DNA of 64,000 nt from Amphibalanus amphitrite. Taxonomy: Eukaryota > Arthropoda > Thecostraca > Balanomorpha > Balanidae. This document shows positions 1-12,053 of this stretch, in pieces (position 1 is the stretch's first letter; each line of letters starts with the position of its first letter). The stretch lies in assembly GCF_019059575.1 (NCBI RefSeq), contig NW_024882323.1, positions 265,272 through 329,271 of the forward strand, in the 5' to 3' direction. Both the position numbers and the translations under genes were made by a program. The notes below the pieces were generated by a model. That model did not search any database and was not told the DNA's origin. It worked only from the letters and a program-made list of their open reading frames with translations.

Positions 1-1658
1 AGGCGGCCCTGAAGGCGCTGCGAGCCGACGCACAGCACGGCATGCTTGGAATTCCCGGGGTGAGGAATGAGTCATTTCCTCTTGCTAACTAATGTCCGCT
101 GTGGCAACGCACCCCCCCCCCCGAGTCACCTGTCCACCCCTGTGACATGCCCGTAACACCACCCAACTGACACTTTATTCATGATTGCACTCTCATGACC
201 CCCGCCCCCCCCCATGACACTGCCCCCGTAACGCTGACCACCTTGTGACATCACGCACTGTGGCGCCCCTCTCCCCAAGACGCCTCCCCTTTGACACCAC
301 TCTCTGTAACACTCCCTCTCCCTTGCCGCCCCCAGCTGGGCCTGCCACTCCCGGAGCCGCCGCCTGCGGTGCGCTACATCATCAGTGGCGAAGGCGACGT
401 CCTGCCTCGAGAGGAAGACACTGTCGAGGCGTATCTCTCACGCCGAGACGAATGGATCACTCAGACCCCCGGCGCTGCAGGTAGCGGGCTAGTCCACGCA
501 GTGGTAGAAGCATCTGCCGATGGCATTGTCCCCCCTCGCGCCGGACCAGGCGTCCAACCATACCCTTGTTCAGAGTGTGAGAGGGTGTTTTCGTCCCCCG
601 AAGCGCTAGCTCGACATGAATACTTCCAGCATGAGGTGGGGGAGCTACCGGGTGCTCCGGGAGGCAGTACCCAGCGCCCCGCCGCGGTCGCGGTAGAGGT
701 TGTGATGGAGGAGGCGGGTGCCGCGCTGGGGCAGGAAACAACACTGGAGGATGAGGAAAATGAGGACTCTGGGACCTCCAGCGGCGCAGGAAGAGGAGCG
801 GGACAGATGCCCGGCAAGCGCCGCCGCGGCCGACCCCGGCTGCCCGACAGCGTAGCTCTTCGTTCAGGGCCATGTCAGTACTGTGGGAAATTCATCAAGG
901 TGGATCTACAGGGTCACATCAATCGCTTCCATACGATGGTGCGGCCTCACCACTGCGATATATGTGGGAAGAGGTTGGTGAGTCGACATGCACTGGCTGA
1001 ACATCGTCAAGTGATGCATGGTGCCGGACAACCATGTGATCATTGTGGAGCAACTTTCGCCAGAAAGAAGCAGCTCTCGATGCATCTGTGGCGCAAACAT
1101 GGTATTGGCGGCGTACAATGCCGCGTGTGCGGCAAAAAGTTTGCCAGATCGGATACTCTGGATGGGCACATGAGGTGCCACGAACGACCAATGCAGTGTA
1201 GCCTCTGTCCAGCCAGGTATCCCTTCAAACGTGAGCTACGCAACCACGAGTTCCTGAAGCACGGTCTTCACGGAGAAATCCCTCGCGACTCTGACCACCG
1301 CCCGGGCGAGATGTACCGGTGTGGAAACTGCGGACGCTGCTTCGGCTCATGGGCTGGTCGTGACAGACATACCTGTGACAGCGCAGCGCCCCTATCGGAT
1401 CTCTACGTGTGTCAGCTATGTGGTGACTGGAGTACTCGCTTCGAGGGTGACATGGTCAAACACATGAGGAATCTGCACAAGATCGAAGCAGAGACTATCC
1501 TCATCGCGGATATTGAGGACGATGGAGCCGCGGCGGGAGGACAGGAGGACGCTGCTGTAGCTGAGGAGGAAGAGAATGAAGAGGAGGAGGACGAGCCTCC
1601 AGCCCGTCCCAATATTTTGACCAGTGCTTCTAGAGCAAAGGTGAAGGACGATCAGTAG
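1..1658 (+). CDS. Multi-C2H2 zinc-finger protein, 3' part (two exons)
   Basis: The gene runs in from the left edge. A 57-nt exon end (3-59, phase 0) meets a GTGAGG donor at 60. The acceptor CAG ends at 335, and the last exon runs 336-1658 (TAG). In this exon (440 codons) I see one C2H2 finger near residue 75, an acidic linker, a basic AT-hook-like KRRRGRPRLP near residue 165, then a cluster of C-x2-C...H-x3/4-H fingers (five regular, one degenerate ending in Cys, one final), and a very acidic Glu-rich tail. This is the layout of a nuclear DNA-binding regulator. The fingers lack the TGEKP linkers of KRAB/Krueppel arrays and are spaced unevenly. I cannot name an orthologue. The upstream exons and the start codon lie outside the window. 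The reading frame is continuous across the intron, which supports the splice. Confidence 0.85.
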
Positions 1659-1688
1659 ACAGCTGCCGCTGCTGTGAAGCAATGTGGT

Positions 1689-1751
1689 CTCACGACCCTG
1701 AGATGGAGCCGCGGTGATGCCTCACGACCCTGAGATGGAGCCGCGGTGATG
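1689..1751. repeat. Two-copy 32-bp tandem repeat
   Basis: A 31-bp block beginning CTCACGACCCTGAGATGG is repeated exactly at 1689 and 1721, just after the zinc-finger stop codon. It probably lies in the 3' UTR. Confidence 0.8.
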
Positions 1752-3121
1752 AAAAGGATTGACGTAATGTCACTGATGTTTAGACTCTGATAACGCGTCA
1801 GTGTGACGCTGATTCATTACATCATATTGAAAGGGCACAGGCCAAGCGCATGTCATACTGAAGTCATTTCATCCCGAACGCGACATTGTCTCTGACGGCG
1901 AGGCTCTGGAGTGTGTGTTGGGGGGGGGGGGAGGGAGGAGTAATCATTACCTTCTCATGTAGGTTAATAAGTTGGATGCAATCGTGCCTCGATTCGTAGA
2001 ATATGTGCCCACATTACGTCTTCATGCACGGTGAATTTTGTGTTAATATTCCAGACTACGATCAATCTAGGGCCGATTTAAGAAATTGTAATTTTGGCAA
2101 TGCATGAATTCCAAAGCATCTCGGTTAGCTATCTGCTCTGATTTCTGTTTGTATGCGGCTCGATGCATTCCGTTTGGAGCTATCATTGGTGACATTATGC
2201 GATCACTTGGGAGAATATCTGTGGAGCAGGTTATCGATAGATCAGTCAATTGGGGGATCATCCACAATTCAGTCTGTGTCCGATGGGAATGAGGTTGATG
2301 TGTGGCCTTTTTTGGCTTTGGGCGAGTTATGTTCGCTCAATTGTCATGAGACCTAAGTTAGTTGTGTAGGCACTGGTGTATTTTAATGGATATCAGTGGT
2401 GCACCTGTGATGTGTGAAATACGTTTGTTTTGTTTTCGATGCGCACATTTCCTAAGTTCGCAAGATTGCATGTTGATTTCTAGTTAAGTTTCTCTTGGGT
2501 GTATTCGCGTTACTTTCATTTTCCATCCTGTGTGCTATGGGAGCCGATTTGTATATGTTTTGTTGAAACCTTTCAATGTCATCTTCGACTTGCTGGTTGC
2601 ATTTTCATGACCATATGATATAATACAGAGACTTCATGCGCATATCATCCGTTATGTTTTATGTACCGGTATTGCTTTGAAGCTGGCATCGAGTATAGGC
2701 ATGCGTCGTATGATCGATGCATCAGAAACCTTAAAATGGGTGGGGATACACTTTGCGGTGGTCCAAAAGGAACACTATAACTAGGAGTTGACACAGTGTG
2801 GTTACGGCTTATTTGAAGGGAAGCATATTCGCATATTAGTTCGCAATCAGCGTGAGACATTGCTGGGTTGGGTACTTTTTCTGGATGAACATCGTAACAG
2901 TAGGCATAATTATCAATACGCTGTGGCACCGTCTCACTATTTTCAGCAGTCCTGCTTTTACAAGAAGCACTTCAATCAGCTGGGGGCGTTACGCTGCTGT
3001 CATGAAGAAGTCCTATTTTTAGCGGAAATTCTGGCCCACGATCGTGGTGAAAACTTGCAGTGTTAACTGTTGAGAAACTTGCGCCTCTCAGCGGAGAACA
3101 ATCTCTCAATCGTGGTTTAAA
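1752..3121. other. Intergenic, no gene recognised
   Basis: Only short unrelated open frames with no family motif. It contains a G-run near 1920 and AT-rich sequence. It separates convergent genes (zinc finger on plus, secreted protein on minus), so it should hold both 3' UTRs. Confidence 0.5.
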
Positions 3122-4111
3122 TCACAGCGGAAAACACTGTCCCCTTAGCGTGACAAAGTCCGGTGGACACTCGCTCTGTGACGACGAGAAACTGCGGCAA
3201 CAGCCAGTGCCGCACTCCTCAAAACCGAATGCACAGCTCGGAGCGATTGCCGCACTGAAAACCTGAGGCTCAATGGTGGTAGGTATGATATTCACTGGGA
3301 GCTCCAGATCAATGCTTTCTTCATCGCCTTCTTCGCCTCCTTCAGTCGGAATTTCAACTGGAGTTTCGTCGATGGTTGGTTCATTGTTGGTGCTAGTCTC
3401 TTCTGTGTTTGCTGAGGCTTCCTGATTATTTTCATCTCCTTCACCTATGATGATTGGGCCTGTTACGCCGGTCTTCAATCCTTCGCCTTCCCCACTGCGT
3501 TTTTCAGACGGTTGAAGGACGGTGATGTAGTACTGATCTCCGCCACTATAGGTGCCACTGGAGCGGGGTATCGCCTCTTCTAGGCCAGAGATAATAGTGA
3601 TGTAATATTTGGGAGATTCTGCCACATCCAGATAATCACTTGCATAGGCGTCGCCAGATATTTTGGATTCACTTGAATGCTGTGTGATGATATCTATTGG
3701 CGAAGAACCGACCAGAAGTGAAGTAGCCATCTGAAAAAAGGAGAACGTATCATGAAGCAACGCTCCTGATAGTGCCAAAGCAAGCAGGCACGAAACAGGA
3801 GCGCAGTATACAGAGCCATCATAAATCAGGAGCTAATCATCAGCTTCGGTTGATCTAAAGGGCACATTAGGTCGATAGCTGCTAACGACCACATGTTTTT
3901 TTTTCAATATAGGCTCGTGTTCATTCCATAAACAATTAGTTGAGCGACGAGCCGCAATGCATTTTCGAAAATGACTAATTACCTACAACAGAAACGAGGT
4001 AACGGCAATACGGTTGAAGGTTACTATGTAGTTGTTAGACGGGTTATACGGTTATGGGGTACGACTTACCACTGAAGTCGTTATCAGGAAACATTTCCAC
4101 GCCAGCGCCAT
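3122..4111 (-). CDS. Secreted acidic protein with YYIT repeats and a six-cysteine C-terminus (paralogue 1)
   Basis: Two-exon model. Exon 1 is 4111-4070 (ATG, 14 codons, phase 0) with donor GTG|GTAAGT. Exon 2 is 3730-3122 after a strong pyrimidine-rich acceptor ending TTTTTTCAG. The product is 216 residues. The first 25 or so residues form a hydrophobic signal peptide split by the intron. Two similar motifs follow: KYYITIISGL (residues 55-64) and QYYITVLQPS (80-89). Next comes a long acidic Glu/Thr/Asn-rich linker. The last 37 residues hold six cysteines at 180, 187, 191, 192, 202 and 213, spaced C-x6-C-x3-CC-x9-C-x10-C. The C-C-CC-C-C order matches the inhibitor-cystine-knot frame, but many unrelated secreted modules share it. 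I do not recognise the family and assign no function. A paralogue with the same exon plan lies 1.1 kb upstream on the same strand. Confidence 0.72.
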
Positions 4112-5235
4112 CCGTTCTGGTGAGAGAGGATCCACTAGGAACGTGGCACCACGCTACACTTACACACTATCACACTACTATTTCACACAGCCAGAAAGGA
4201 CGGCGTTCACCCGTGACACCCTCTCTTTAGGATTCCACTGAGACGACTGCGGGTAGCACCTCAGTCGTCTCAAACCGAGCTGAGCCGCAATTTACGCAAT
4301 ACAGCAATCCATTCAGACGTCGGCTTTGTCCCAAAGCGAAGGTCGCATGTGTTAGGGAGCGTTCATCGCATAGAGACGGCGACAGGCGAGACATTAACCG
4401 AAGAAGAACCGATTGTTCCTCGGAGCCCGAGGCTGCTGCGCCGCTGAGCTCGCTGCAGAACGGGCGAATAGAGTGTTGTGATCTGGGAGAGATAAACGGC
4501 GATTATCTTTTTACCCGGAGGCGCCTAGTGATGGTGTTCGTCGAAGGAATGTGGCTTTGCTCAAGGACGGAAATGCCGTATGCATAAATGTGGCTTGTGA
4601 AGTCATGTTGGATCCGCAGGTTGGGTACTGGAAGTGATGTTTTGCGAATCGGTATCTTAGCTGTGTGCCGTTGCAGTTCCAACGGCATCATAACCATTGT
4701 ATCATTCTTTCAGCCCACTCAGACACTTCACTAATAAATGGACGCAAGGTCAGTTCTTCTACTATGTTGATCAACGAGGCTTCGTATTAGAATAACTGTC
4801 CGTTTAAAAATAGCATTGACCAGAGAGAGGCATGTGTTACTTTATTACCTGTTAGACCAGTTAGCCGATTTATCGGTTACCTTAGACATGTTCGGCGCAT
4901 TAGCGGCCTCCTTCACTTACTTCCCCACTGGGTAGCAAAATCCATGCTTAGATAAGGAAGAAAGGTCTTAACTTCTAAGGGTAACGGTTGTTGAATTGTT
5001 GTTATTTTGGCATGTTTATTTGCTCTTTCATTGTTATTGAACTCGGGTTTGGAATCAAATTTATTGACGAAAACAGCGAAGTCGGATTGAAATCAGGTGA
5101 CTCGGCCGACATTACATGTCACAACCCACCGGTTTTACACGCACATTTATGCTAATTACATTTCTAACTACATACCATTTATTGTCCACTCATTCACCAA
5201 CAACTCGACATGACCATTTGCAAACATCCAGACGC
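4112..5235. other. Spacer between the two secreted-protein paralogues
   Basis: No supported gene. The part next to 4111 should hold the promoter and 5' UTR of the 3122-4111 gene; I see no clear TATA box. The part near 5235 should hold the 3' UTR of the next gene. Confidence 0.4.
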
Positions 5236-6785
5236 CTAATCGAAAAGGTCACATCTCCCACCCACCCGCGGCAAACCGCTGGGACAGGGCGGCAGTTCGG
5301 AGACCATTCGACAACATCCTCCCCCGCATCTACCGAATCCCTCCGAACACCCCACAGCAATAACATCTCCGAACTCGAAATCAAGAGGGTTAACTTCGGC
5401 GCTCATCTCATCCGGTTCGTTTGTGTTTCCGGGAGTATCGGTGTTGATTTTATCTGATTTGTTGTCGTCGTTATCGCTAGTGAGAGAAGGCTGGGATACG
5501 GAAATAAAGTATGAGTTTTCGTTGGTCGGAGGTTGAAGACGCCAGGTCGGTGGCTGAGATAAACCCGTGATGATTGTGATGTAGTATGCTGGAGTTTCTG
5601 TTATATTCGAATCGGTCGTGGAGCGACGGTGTTTCACTGAAGTAGGTCTTGGAAAGCCGTGTAGAGAAGCAGCCAACTGAAAAAAAAGAAAGATAAATTT
5701 CAGAGCAAAGACAACCACATGAGTACCGCTGCGGTACTCATCTAACATGTCAATCACAAAAAGACTGGAAACAAGCGGACAATGTGAGCTGACACGCTAA
5801 ATCGCGATTCCGGCCAAACATGGTCTCGAGAAATAGGCCACAGGTCAAAAGTTGTTTTGGTCAGGGCCATGAATTTTTTTTAGAGTGGGTGTAAAATTGA
5901 TCAGCTCGAGGGTACTGAAAGTTTGGTCGCGGTCAACCGCTTTTTGCGCGAGTTTTTTTGCGAAAACCCATGGCGGGTCCATCCGATCCCCCTCCCCGTC
6001 CCTACACATGGCTCGGATTGCCTGTTTTTTTTTGTAAAAAAAATCATGGTCTCAGGGCTGTGACGAAAAACAAGTGGCCTAAATCCGGTGAGAAAACAGG
6101 ATTTGGGGGTACCCTAGGTTTGGCTCCTTCAGTCTCTGCCCCCCCAGTGAAAATTCCTTAGACGAGGCCCTGGTACCGCACCCTATGATGACCGTTAAAT
6201 TTATTTTGTTCCTATATACGAAATCCATATTCATATCGACGATTGCACTTTGTGAAACGTAGTTCTGTATTGAAACTCCATCGATGATCCATATCGAGGC
6301 TAGTATTTAAAAAAAATGTCATGCACCGGAGTTCGAAGCTGAACCGTAATACGGGATAAAAAGTAAAGAGGGTCGCTTACCATTATTATTTTTAAATTCT
6401 ATTGGGATATTAATAATAATAAAAGACTGGTAGGAATACCAGTCCGAATATTTCTAGCAGTAAATAAATTTATCAACCAATTTTAAGTTTTTTTCTTCCA
6501 CATCAGTTTGCAAAAAAAAAAAAACGTTGTAGCCTGCATTACTATTGGTGAGGTGAGTTGCTGTTATACATCGAATTAGTGAGAATAAAAAAAAAAACAT
6601 AAATAAATGGATGAGCTCCTGGTCCGGGTCCTTATTACAGAGAATACTCTCGCCCGTCAAACACACTACCACCAGTCCGAATATCACATTTTATACCTCC
6701 CAACCGATATCCACAATAAAGGCAAAACACGGGCGCGCTTACCTACCTGTAGCAGCATTACTGAAATGCTCAGCAGAGGCGTCAT
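5236..6785 (-). CDS. Secreted protein with YYIT repeats and a six-cysteine C-terminus (paralogue 2)
   Basis: Two exons. Exon 1 is 6785-6747 (ATG, 13 codons, phase 0; donor CAG|GTAGGT). Exon 2 is 5676-5236 after a T-rich acceptor. The product is 159 residues. The signal peptide begins MTPLLSISVMLLQ and continues into exon 2 (LAASL). The motifs AYYITIITGL and SYFISVSQPS match the two motifs of the neighbour at 3122-4111. The acidic linker is shorter. The C-terminal cysteines at 123, 130, 134, 135, 144 and 155 give C-x6-C-x3-CC-x8-C-x10-C, and CGxGCCR is conserved between the pair. Exon number, intron phase, intron position inside the signal peptide, motif order and cysteine spacing all agree, so this is a tandem duplicate. 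The 1.07-kb intron (5677-6746) contains an interspersed repeat. Function is unknown. Confidence 0.72.
5796..6170 (-). repeat. Interspersed repeat R1, intronic copy
   Basis: The reverse complement of about 5796-6000 matches 28965-29190 at roughly 80% by eye. Shared landmarks are GACCTGTGGC, TTTCTCGAGACCATGTTTGG and GGCCGGAATCGCGATT. The stretch 6065-6125 also matches, inverted, part of 10480-10555 (GTGGCCTAAA, GGTGAGAAAA, GGGGGTACCC). The class is unknown. Confidence 0.6.
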
Positions 6786-7752
6786 AATCTTGGTGTAACC
6801 CACTGCCAATCAGCAGCGACGCCAAATCAGCTTCTGTCCTCAATAGATGGCCTTCCAAAGACCCACAGCACACATTCACTTTTGTCCCGGCACTTGGTTC
6901 AGCAACTAGCGGACAGTGATGGGCTATCAGCAATCAGTCACCAGCGTAAGCGGTCAGCGATCATAGCGTTCAGCGGCTGAGCGGGAGATGATCTAAGCGT
7001 GCCCACCGAGGAAGAATGATCGTGTATCTGTCGAGAGATGATCTTTTACTGGCCGTCTGACTAGTAGCTGCAGCGTGCAGCCATGCGACTGCAAAGGTCC
7101 ACCATAACTGAGGTACCCCGGGGCGACCAAGTCAAGGTGAACATGTTCCAGAGATAATCGCATTAGTTTGCATGCTTCTGATGCTTTACTTGAAGTAATG
7201 AGTTCCAGTCATGCGAATGATAAACGAGCGCGCGGTGAATGGGATGAGTAGTGGGCATTGTCAGTGCAGATAATTCTGCGCTAAAATTAGATTTTGATGT
7301 AAGCATAAGTGGGTACTGGGTGGATACTGGATATGTTATGTCTAAACTATAGACAGCTTATTGCTCGGCAGCATATTCCACTGTGTACTGCGTATATTGA
7401 TCTGCTAAATGATAACCATGTGCGCGGTCAAACTGTTTCGTTTGGTTTTGGTTTTGCAAAGGTTATAACCGTATAACCGAATAGATTTCACAGTCCATTT
7501 GAAACCGATCTTCGCTGAACACAATGAACCGGCCATTGCCAAGACCCATTTCCGCATTATTACAGTGATAGTGACTCAGAGAAGGTCACTGCCGGCCGAC
7601 CGCGCACTCGGCAACCCTAACCAGCCTGAGCTCTGCACCTACCAACCTCAACTGCACTCAACTGGCCCCAACTGCACCCAACTGACCCTAACTGCACCCA
7701 CCGACCCAGCCTCCGAGTCTAACCAACCTCCGAGCTGATCATGTTTACACCT
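6786..7752. other. Intergenic, no gene recognised
   Basis: Upstream of the minus-strand gene at 5236-6785, so its promoter should lie in the first few hundred bases. 7630-7740 is a degenerate CCAACTGCACCCAACTG-type tandem repeat. No coding motif is seen. Confidence 0.4.
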
Positions 7753-9755
7753 GAGGCCAGTTTTACCAACAGAAAAATAGCCGCCTGCCGGAATTGTTTG
7801 CCTAAAGACCGCTTCGCATAGGTACGGAGCGTAAGCGGTAGAGCCCTATCCGCTTACGTGCCCATCAGTGTTCGCCACGGGCCCCAAAATCCCCAGCCCA
7901 GCCCGGCCCGGGCCCATGGGTTCAGAGCCCGGCCCAGCCCGTAGCCCGCTCTTGGCAAATATTCCAAGCCCAGCCCGGCCCGGCCCGTCAAAAATAGCAA
8001 TCTAGTTATTGTCTTAGTCTATGGCTATAATAAGCATGATTGATTACACTATTTTGAGAACAATTCAAATTGCATGAATATTAACATGGCAATCATGACT
8101 CCCTTCTTTTCAATGAATATAATCATTTCAAGCACCTATGGCACAAATTTTAACAGTAACAGCAAGCACCTCAGTCAATTAGGTCATGATTACACACCTA
8201 TAAAAAGTTTACATGATTATATTAACTACATTCTATGAGTAAAGTTATCTTGCAAGCTGATGTGTGTGAACATTATCATTAATAATTGGTGACTCTAATG
8301 CATACTTGAAGGAAGTATTTGCAACATACTCTATACTTCCCAGCACTTACCAGCAGAAAAAAAGCTTGACTTATGGGAATTGATGAATCTGTCTGGGATT
8401 GACCTTGCTGTTAAATTCACTCCATAGATGCTGCAATATCAAAAGCCTGAGAAAGCATACAAAATAGGTGACACTAACTTTAGCACTGTCTTCCAAAAAA
8501 AGAGAAAATCCATCCATTTATCAGCAAAACTGATTTAATCTATTTTCAATTCATGCCCACGTGTCAACCGAATCTCTGTGGACAACTATCTGCTACTTTC
8601 CTTGCTATTTTATGTTAGGCTCTTTTCAAGATATGGATATCGCTAGCAGCGTAAGCAGAAAACATGGTAAGCTTGAAATGTCATTGGGTACTTTTGCGAC
8701 TTGTACGCATCATCATCATCAATTGAAAATGAGCGAACACTTCTTGATTGTCGCAGCTGCGGCAGGTAGCGATTCTGACGAATTGTATAATAAAACATAT
8801 ATGATCAAGTTTTTGTTTTGTTTTTCGTTCGAGTTTTCAGACTTCGTGATTTTGGTTTTATTTTTCATTGGTTTAATTTTGTTTTCACCTTGATACTCAC
8901 TTAAAAAACGTATTTATTTGATATACTGTTGTGTATACTACCTAGATGCCGCCACATAAACATAGCGCCGCCGCCATGATTGCACATTTTGTTGAGAAGG
9001 GGCTGGTTTGTTGTGATTTATTTGGACAAATTTATGGACATTTAAAGAAGCTTTCATCGCGAAATACTCTGTAGAGTTCCTCGTTACTTACAGTGTGTTT
9101 TGTGAGTATCCTTTTAAGGTTCTGTTCGTTAAAAAGCCGTCGGTGAAGGAAAAAAGACTGTGTTGGAATTGTCTCACTATCGCCATATATAAGTGTTAAC
9201 TTAATGTAGCCCTGTAGCCCATCATTGTTGAGTGGCTTCTTAGTTTTTGGAGTTGTAGTGCTAAGTAAGTTGTTCTGATGACTACATTTTAACTTTTATT
9301 AACAAACTAATGATGCTAGAGATTCTCTGATCTTTTTGGTTGCGGAATTTTTATGAAAACCCTCCTATGTGTGACATGATGTGATATTGGATAATTCTCA
9401 AGATTCCCAAAATTCAATATCAAGTAGGTTTTCTTTCACATTGCTTAAATTTGGTTTAGTTTTTGTATTTTCCCAGTGGGTTTTGTTTGCATCAGTTTCC
9501 AAATTTTCTTAAATTGACATTAGTCGCAAAACCCATAGTGCACAAAGTTCTTGGCCCGGCCCATCCATAGCCCGTTAACTAATGATATTTGGGGGCCCGG
9601 CCCAGCCCGTAGCCCAGCCCGGCCCGTGGCCCGTTGGGCTGGCCCGGCCCGTGGCGAACACTGGTGCCCATCACGTTTACGTGATGGGCATGTGAAGCGG
9701 TCTTTAGGAAAAAATTCCGGCCGGCGGCAATTTTTCTGTTGGTAAAACTGGCCTC
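7753..9755. mobile_element. 2.0-kb element with long terminal inverted repeats and CCCGG-rich subterminal arrays
   Basis: The left end GAGGCCAGTTTTACCAACAG at 7753 is the inverted copy of the right end (9736-9755). The similarity continues inward with gaps for about 150 bp (AAAGACCGCTTC, CCCATCA, TGTTCGCCACGGGCC). Inside each end lies a run of AGCCCGGCCC-type repeats (about 7890-7990 and 9553-9655). The interior is AT-rich and holds no transposase-like frame, so the copy is non-autonomous or decayed. I could not identify a target-site duplication, so the superfamily is open. Confidence 0.7.
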
Positions 9756-11597
9756 TCATCTAAAATTTGCATGACCTTGATCTAAATGCCCTTCACATGT
9801 AACCTCTTTCTTTAGACCATGCCAGGCAAGAATCGCAATTGGACGCAGCTCACATACACCCTCTTATCATATCATGCGAGTCACGAGTTCTTACAGGCTT
9901 ATTGGTTTCCTAGAGCCGCTCATTATCCTCGTCGAAGGGCTCCTTTGCCCCCAGAGAAGGCATGCCCCACCATTTGCCGACCCCTCTATATGAACTTGAA
10001 GACATGCGGAGAGCGAATCCAATGCATAGCCCACTTCCATCTCCCGAACACCCCGTCAGCTAAACCCCTGCGCGGTTCACCTGTACCTATCCCAGAATAA
10101 AACAATCGCATACATAGACGCATTTCTATTTATCAAACCCTACATCTATACTCTCGTGAATATCCGACAAGTTGGATTAAAACTTTCAAAAAACGTACAG
10201 TCACTCGATTTTTCTCAAGTTTGTCTGTCTTGGACTAGTGGTGGATGAAGCAATGACAGAGCAACGGTCTACGAACATAAATAAATAGGTATTTGATCAG
10301 GATTGAATGCTTGGACACTTTTTAAAAGGGATATTTCGTCCTTCGCGGATATTTATGAGATGAAGGGTTTGTCAAAAAAAATGCGTCGACATGTTCGAGA
10401 CGTGACGTCACTAGCCTGAACATGGTGCCGACGCTATTCGTTGTGTAAAGTGGCGCGGGAACTTCTTCCAGACTGGGGGGCTGAACCATAATAGAGATCA
10501 ACCTGGGTACCCCCAAATCTAGTTTTCTCACCGGTTTTAGGCCACTTATTTTTCAGACCTTGGCCTTTTCAACAAAAAAGGAAAATAATTGCCAAAAAAT
10601 TGAGGTATTCCGTCTCAGCTGAGTGTTAAGAAACAACCGTTTTGGCGACCTGGAATAAAGGTTTCAATCTGCCAAATGAGTTGCCGAGCCAGTGAAAGAG
10701 GTGGATTTTTCACTTAGGATGCTTTCTTCCTTTGTGACCCACAACCCCTAATTTGGGGAGGACAAGCTGCCAACGGTTCCTGGCCTCATGAAAAGTACTG
10801 GGGCACCGCCTCCACGGCCGCAGAGTTTTGGGGGCAAGCTTCCCCTACTGCCCCCTACCCCGGTTCCTGCGCCTATGTATGAATCTATGAAATTATGATG
10901 GTAGATTTCCGATTTCGATTCCTCCAGCTGGGGGGGGGGGGGGGGGGGCTCAAATACATTCGAGCCTTCCCCCCTCCCCAGCCGAAAAGTTGGGAGGGGC
11001 TCAGCCCCCGCTAGCCCCCCCCCCCCGGTTCCCGCGCCACTGGTTGTGTAATCACATTACACAACCAATCACATTACACTGCGGCCGCAGAGTGCCGCAG
11101 CTTTTAGTCCGGTGAGACTTTGGATACAACCGGACTACAGCAGCATCTGATTGTCATCCAGTTGTTCGGTTCTCGATATGTTCGATTGTTGCTTGTTCCG
11201 CGCTGACTGTGTCAGTAAAGAATGAAATAATGATCAAGAACATAGCAGTAAATGTAAATATTTTATTTGACATGGACCAAACATTGTAATTTTCAACATA
11301 ATCATGATGCAGTATATGTAAAGTAGAAAGTATAAAGAAATCGGGAACCATATTATGTCGGGGAAGGGCACCAGATGACAAGAAGTGAAGAGGAATGGAA
11401 GAAGAGGGAGAAAGAGAGGGCAAGAGCTCTCGGTCGGAGGAGGGAGCCCTAACTGCGCTGAACGGGATAGGTCAGTGTCGTCTTTTCCAATGTCAGTCTG
11501 CACTTATTGGGCCTCTGTCAGTAATGCTAGGGAACATCTAATAGAAAAAGAAGAAGAGCTCTTGTCTCAGCAGGCTTCTTTCATCAAACGTTGCTGC
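9756..11597. other. Intergenic with R1 fragment and G-run hairpins
   Basis: No supported gene. 10480-10555 is an R1-related fragment. 10930-10948 is a run of 19 G followed by CTCAAATACATTCGAG and C-rich sequence. 11042-11066 is an 11-bp perfect hairpin (GGTTGTGTAAT with a 3-base loop). The last part holds the 3' UTR of the lectin gene. Confidence 0.5.
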
Positions 11598-12053
11598 TCA
11601 GGAGGTAAAAACCTGGCACATGAATCGCAAGTAACGATTTGAACAATTATAGGTAGCCCAAATGGTCGTATCGTAAGCGTTGATCGCAGCACAGTTTCCA
11701 CTGTTATAGTCCGGGTCGTTATCAAACCAGAGATGGAAGTTGTACGGGGTACCGTCGGTCCAGGTCCAAGAAGAAGGAGAGCTGTTTTGTCTCGACAGGC
11801 CAAGCCAAGTGGTAAATTCACTAGCCACTTCCACCGCGACGAATATATTTTCTACGGCGTCATGGATAGAGACCATTGTCGCTTCAGGGTGAATCGATGC
11901 ACATACATTGGATACATCCACCCAATGAAGTTTGTAGTTGGACAGCCAGTAGCATTTGTCCCGAAACTGCTTCCACTCTGAAGAGGGACAGGCTGCAATA
12001 GTGAAGGTGACAGCGGCCGCAACCAGCGTCAGACGCAGAGTCCACGTCAGCAT
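11598..12053 (-). CDS. Secreted C-type lectin-like protein (single CTLD)
   Basis: Intronless 151-residue frame. Residues 1-20 are a clear signal peptide (Leu/Val/Ala core, cleavage near TIA-AC). The rest is one C-type lectin domain of the long form with six cysteines at 22, 34, 51, 121, 137 and 146, pairable as 22-34, 51-146 and 121-137. The family hallmark WLGL is at 83-86 and a WTDGTPYNF segment at 97-105. The usual sugar/calcium motifs are altered: the EPN/QPD position reads NDPD (112-115) and the WND position reads W-A-T (132-134). Calcium-dependent sugar binding is therefore doubtful, though the fold is clear. Small soluble lectins of this kind act in invertebrate haemolymph, immunity or biomineralisation; which applies here is unknown. 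The ATG is the first in frame upstream of the signal peptide. Confidence 0.88.
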   Translation of the reverse strand: MLTWTLRLTLVAAAVTFTIAACPSSEWKQFRDKCYWLSNYKLHWVDVSNVCASIHPEATMVSIHDAVENIFVAVEVASEFTTWLGLSRQNSSPSSWTWTDGTPYNFHLWFDNDPDYNSGNCAAINAYDTTIWATYNCSNRYLRFMCQVFTS

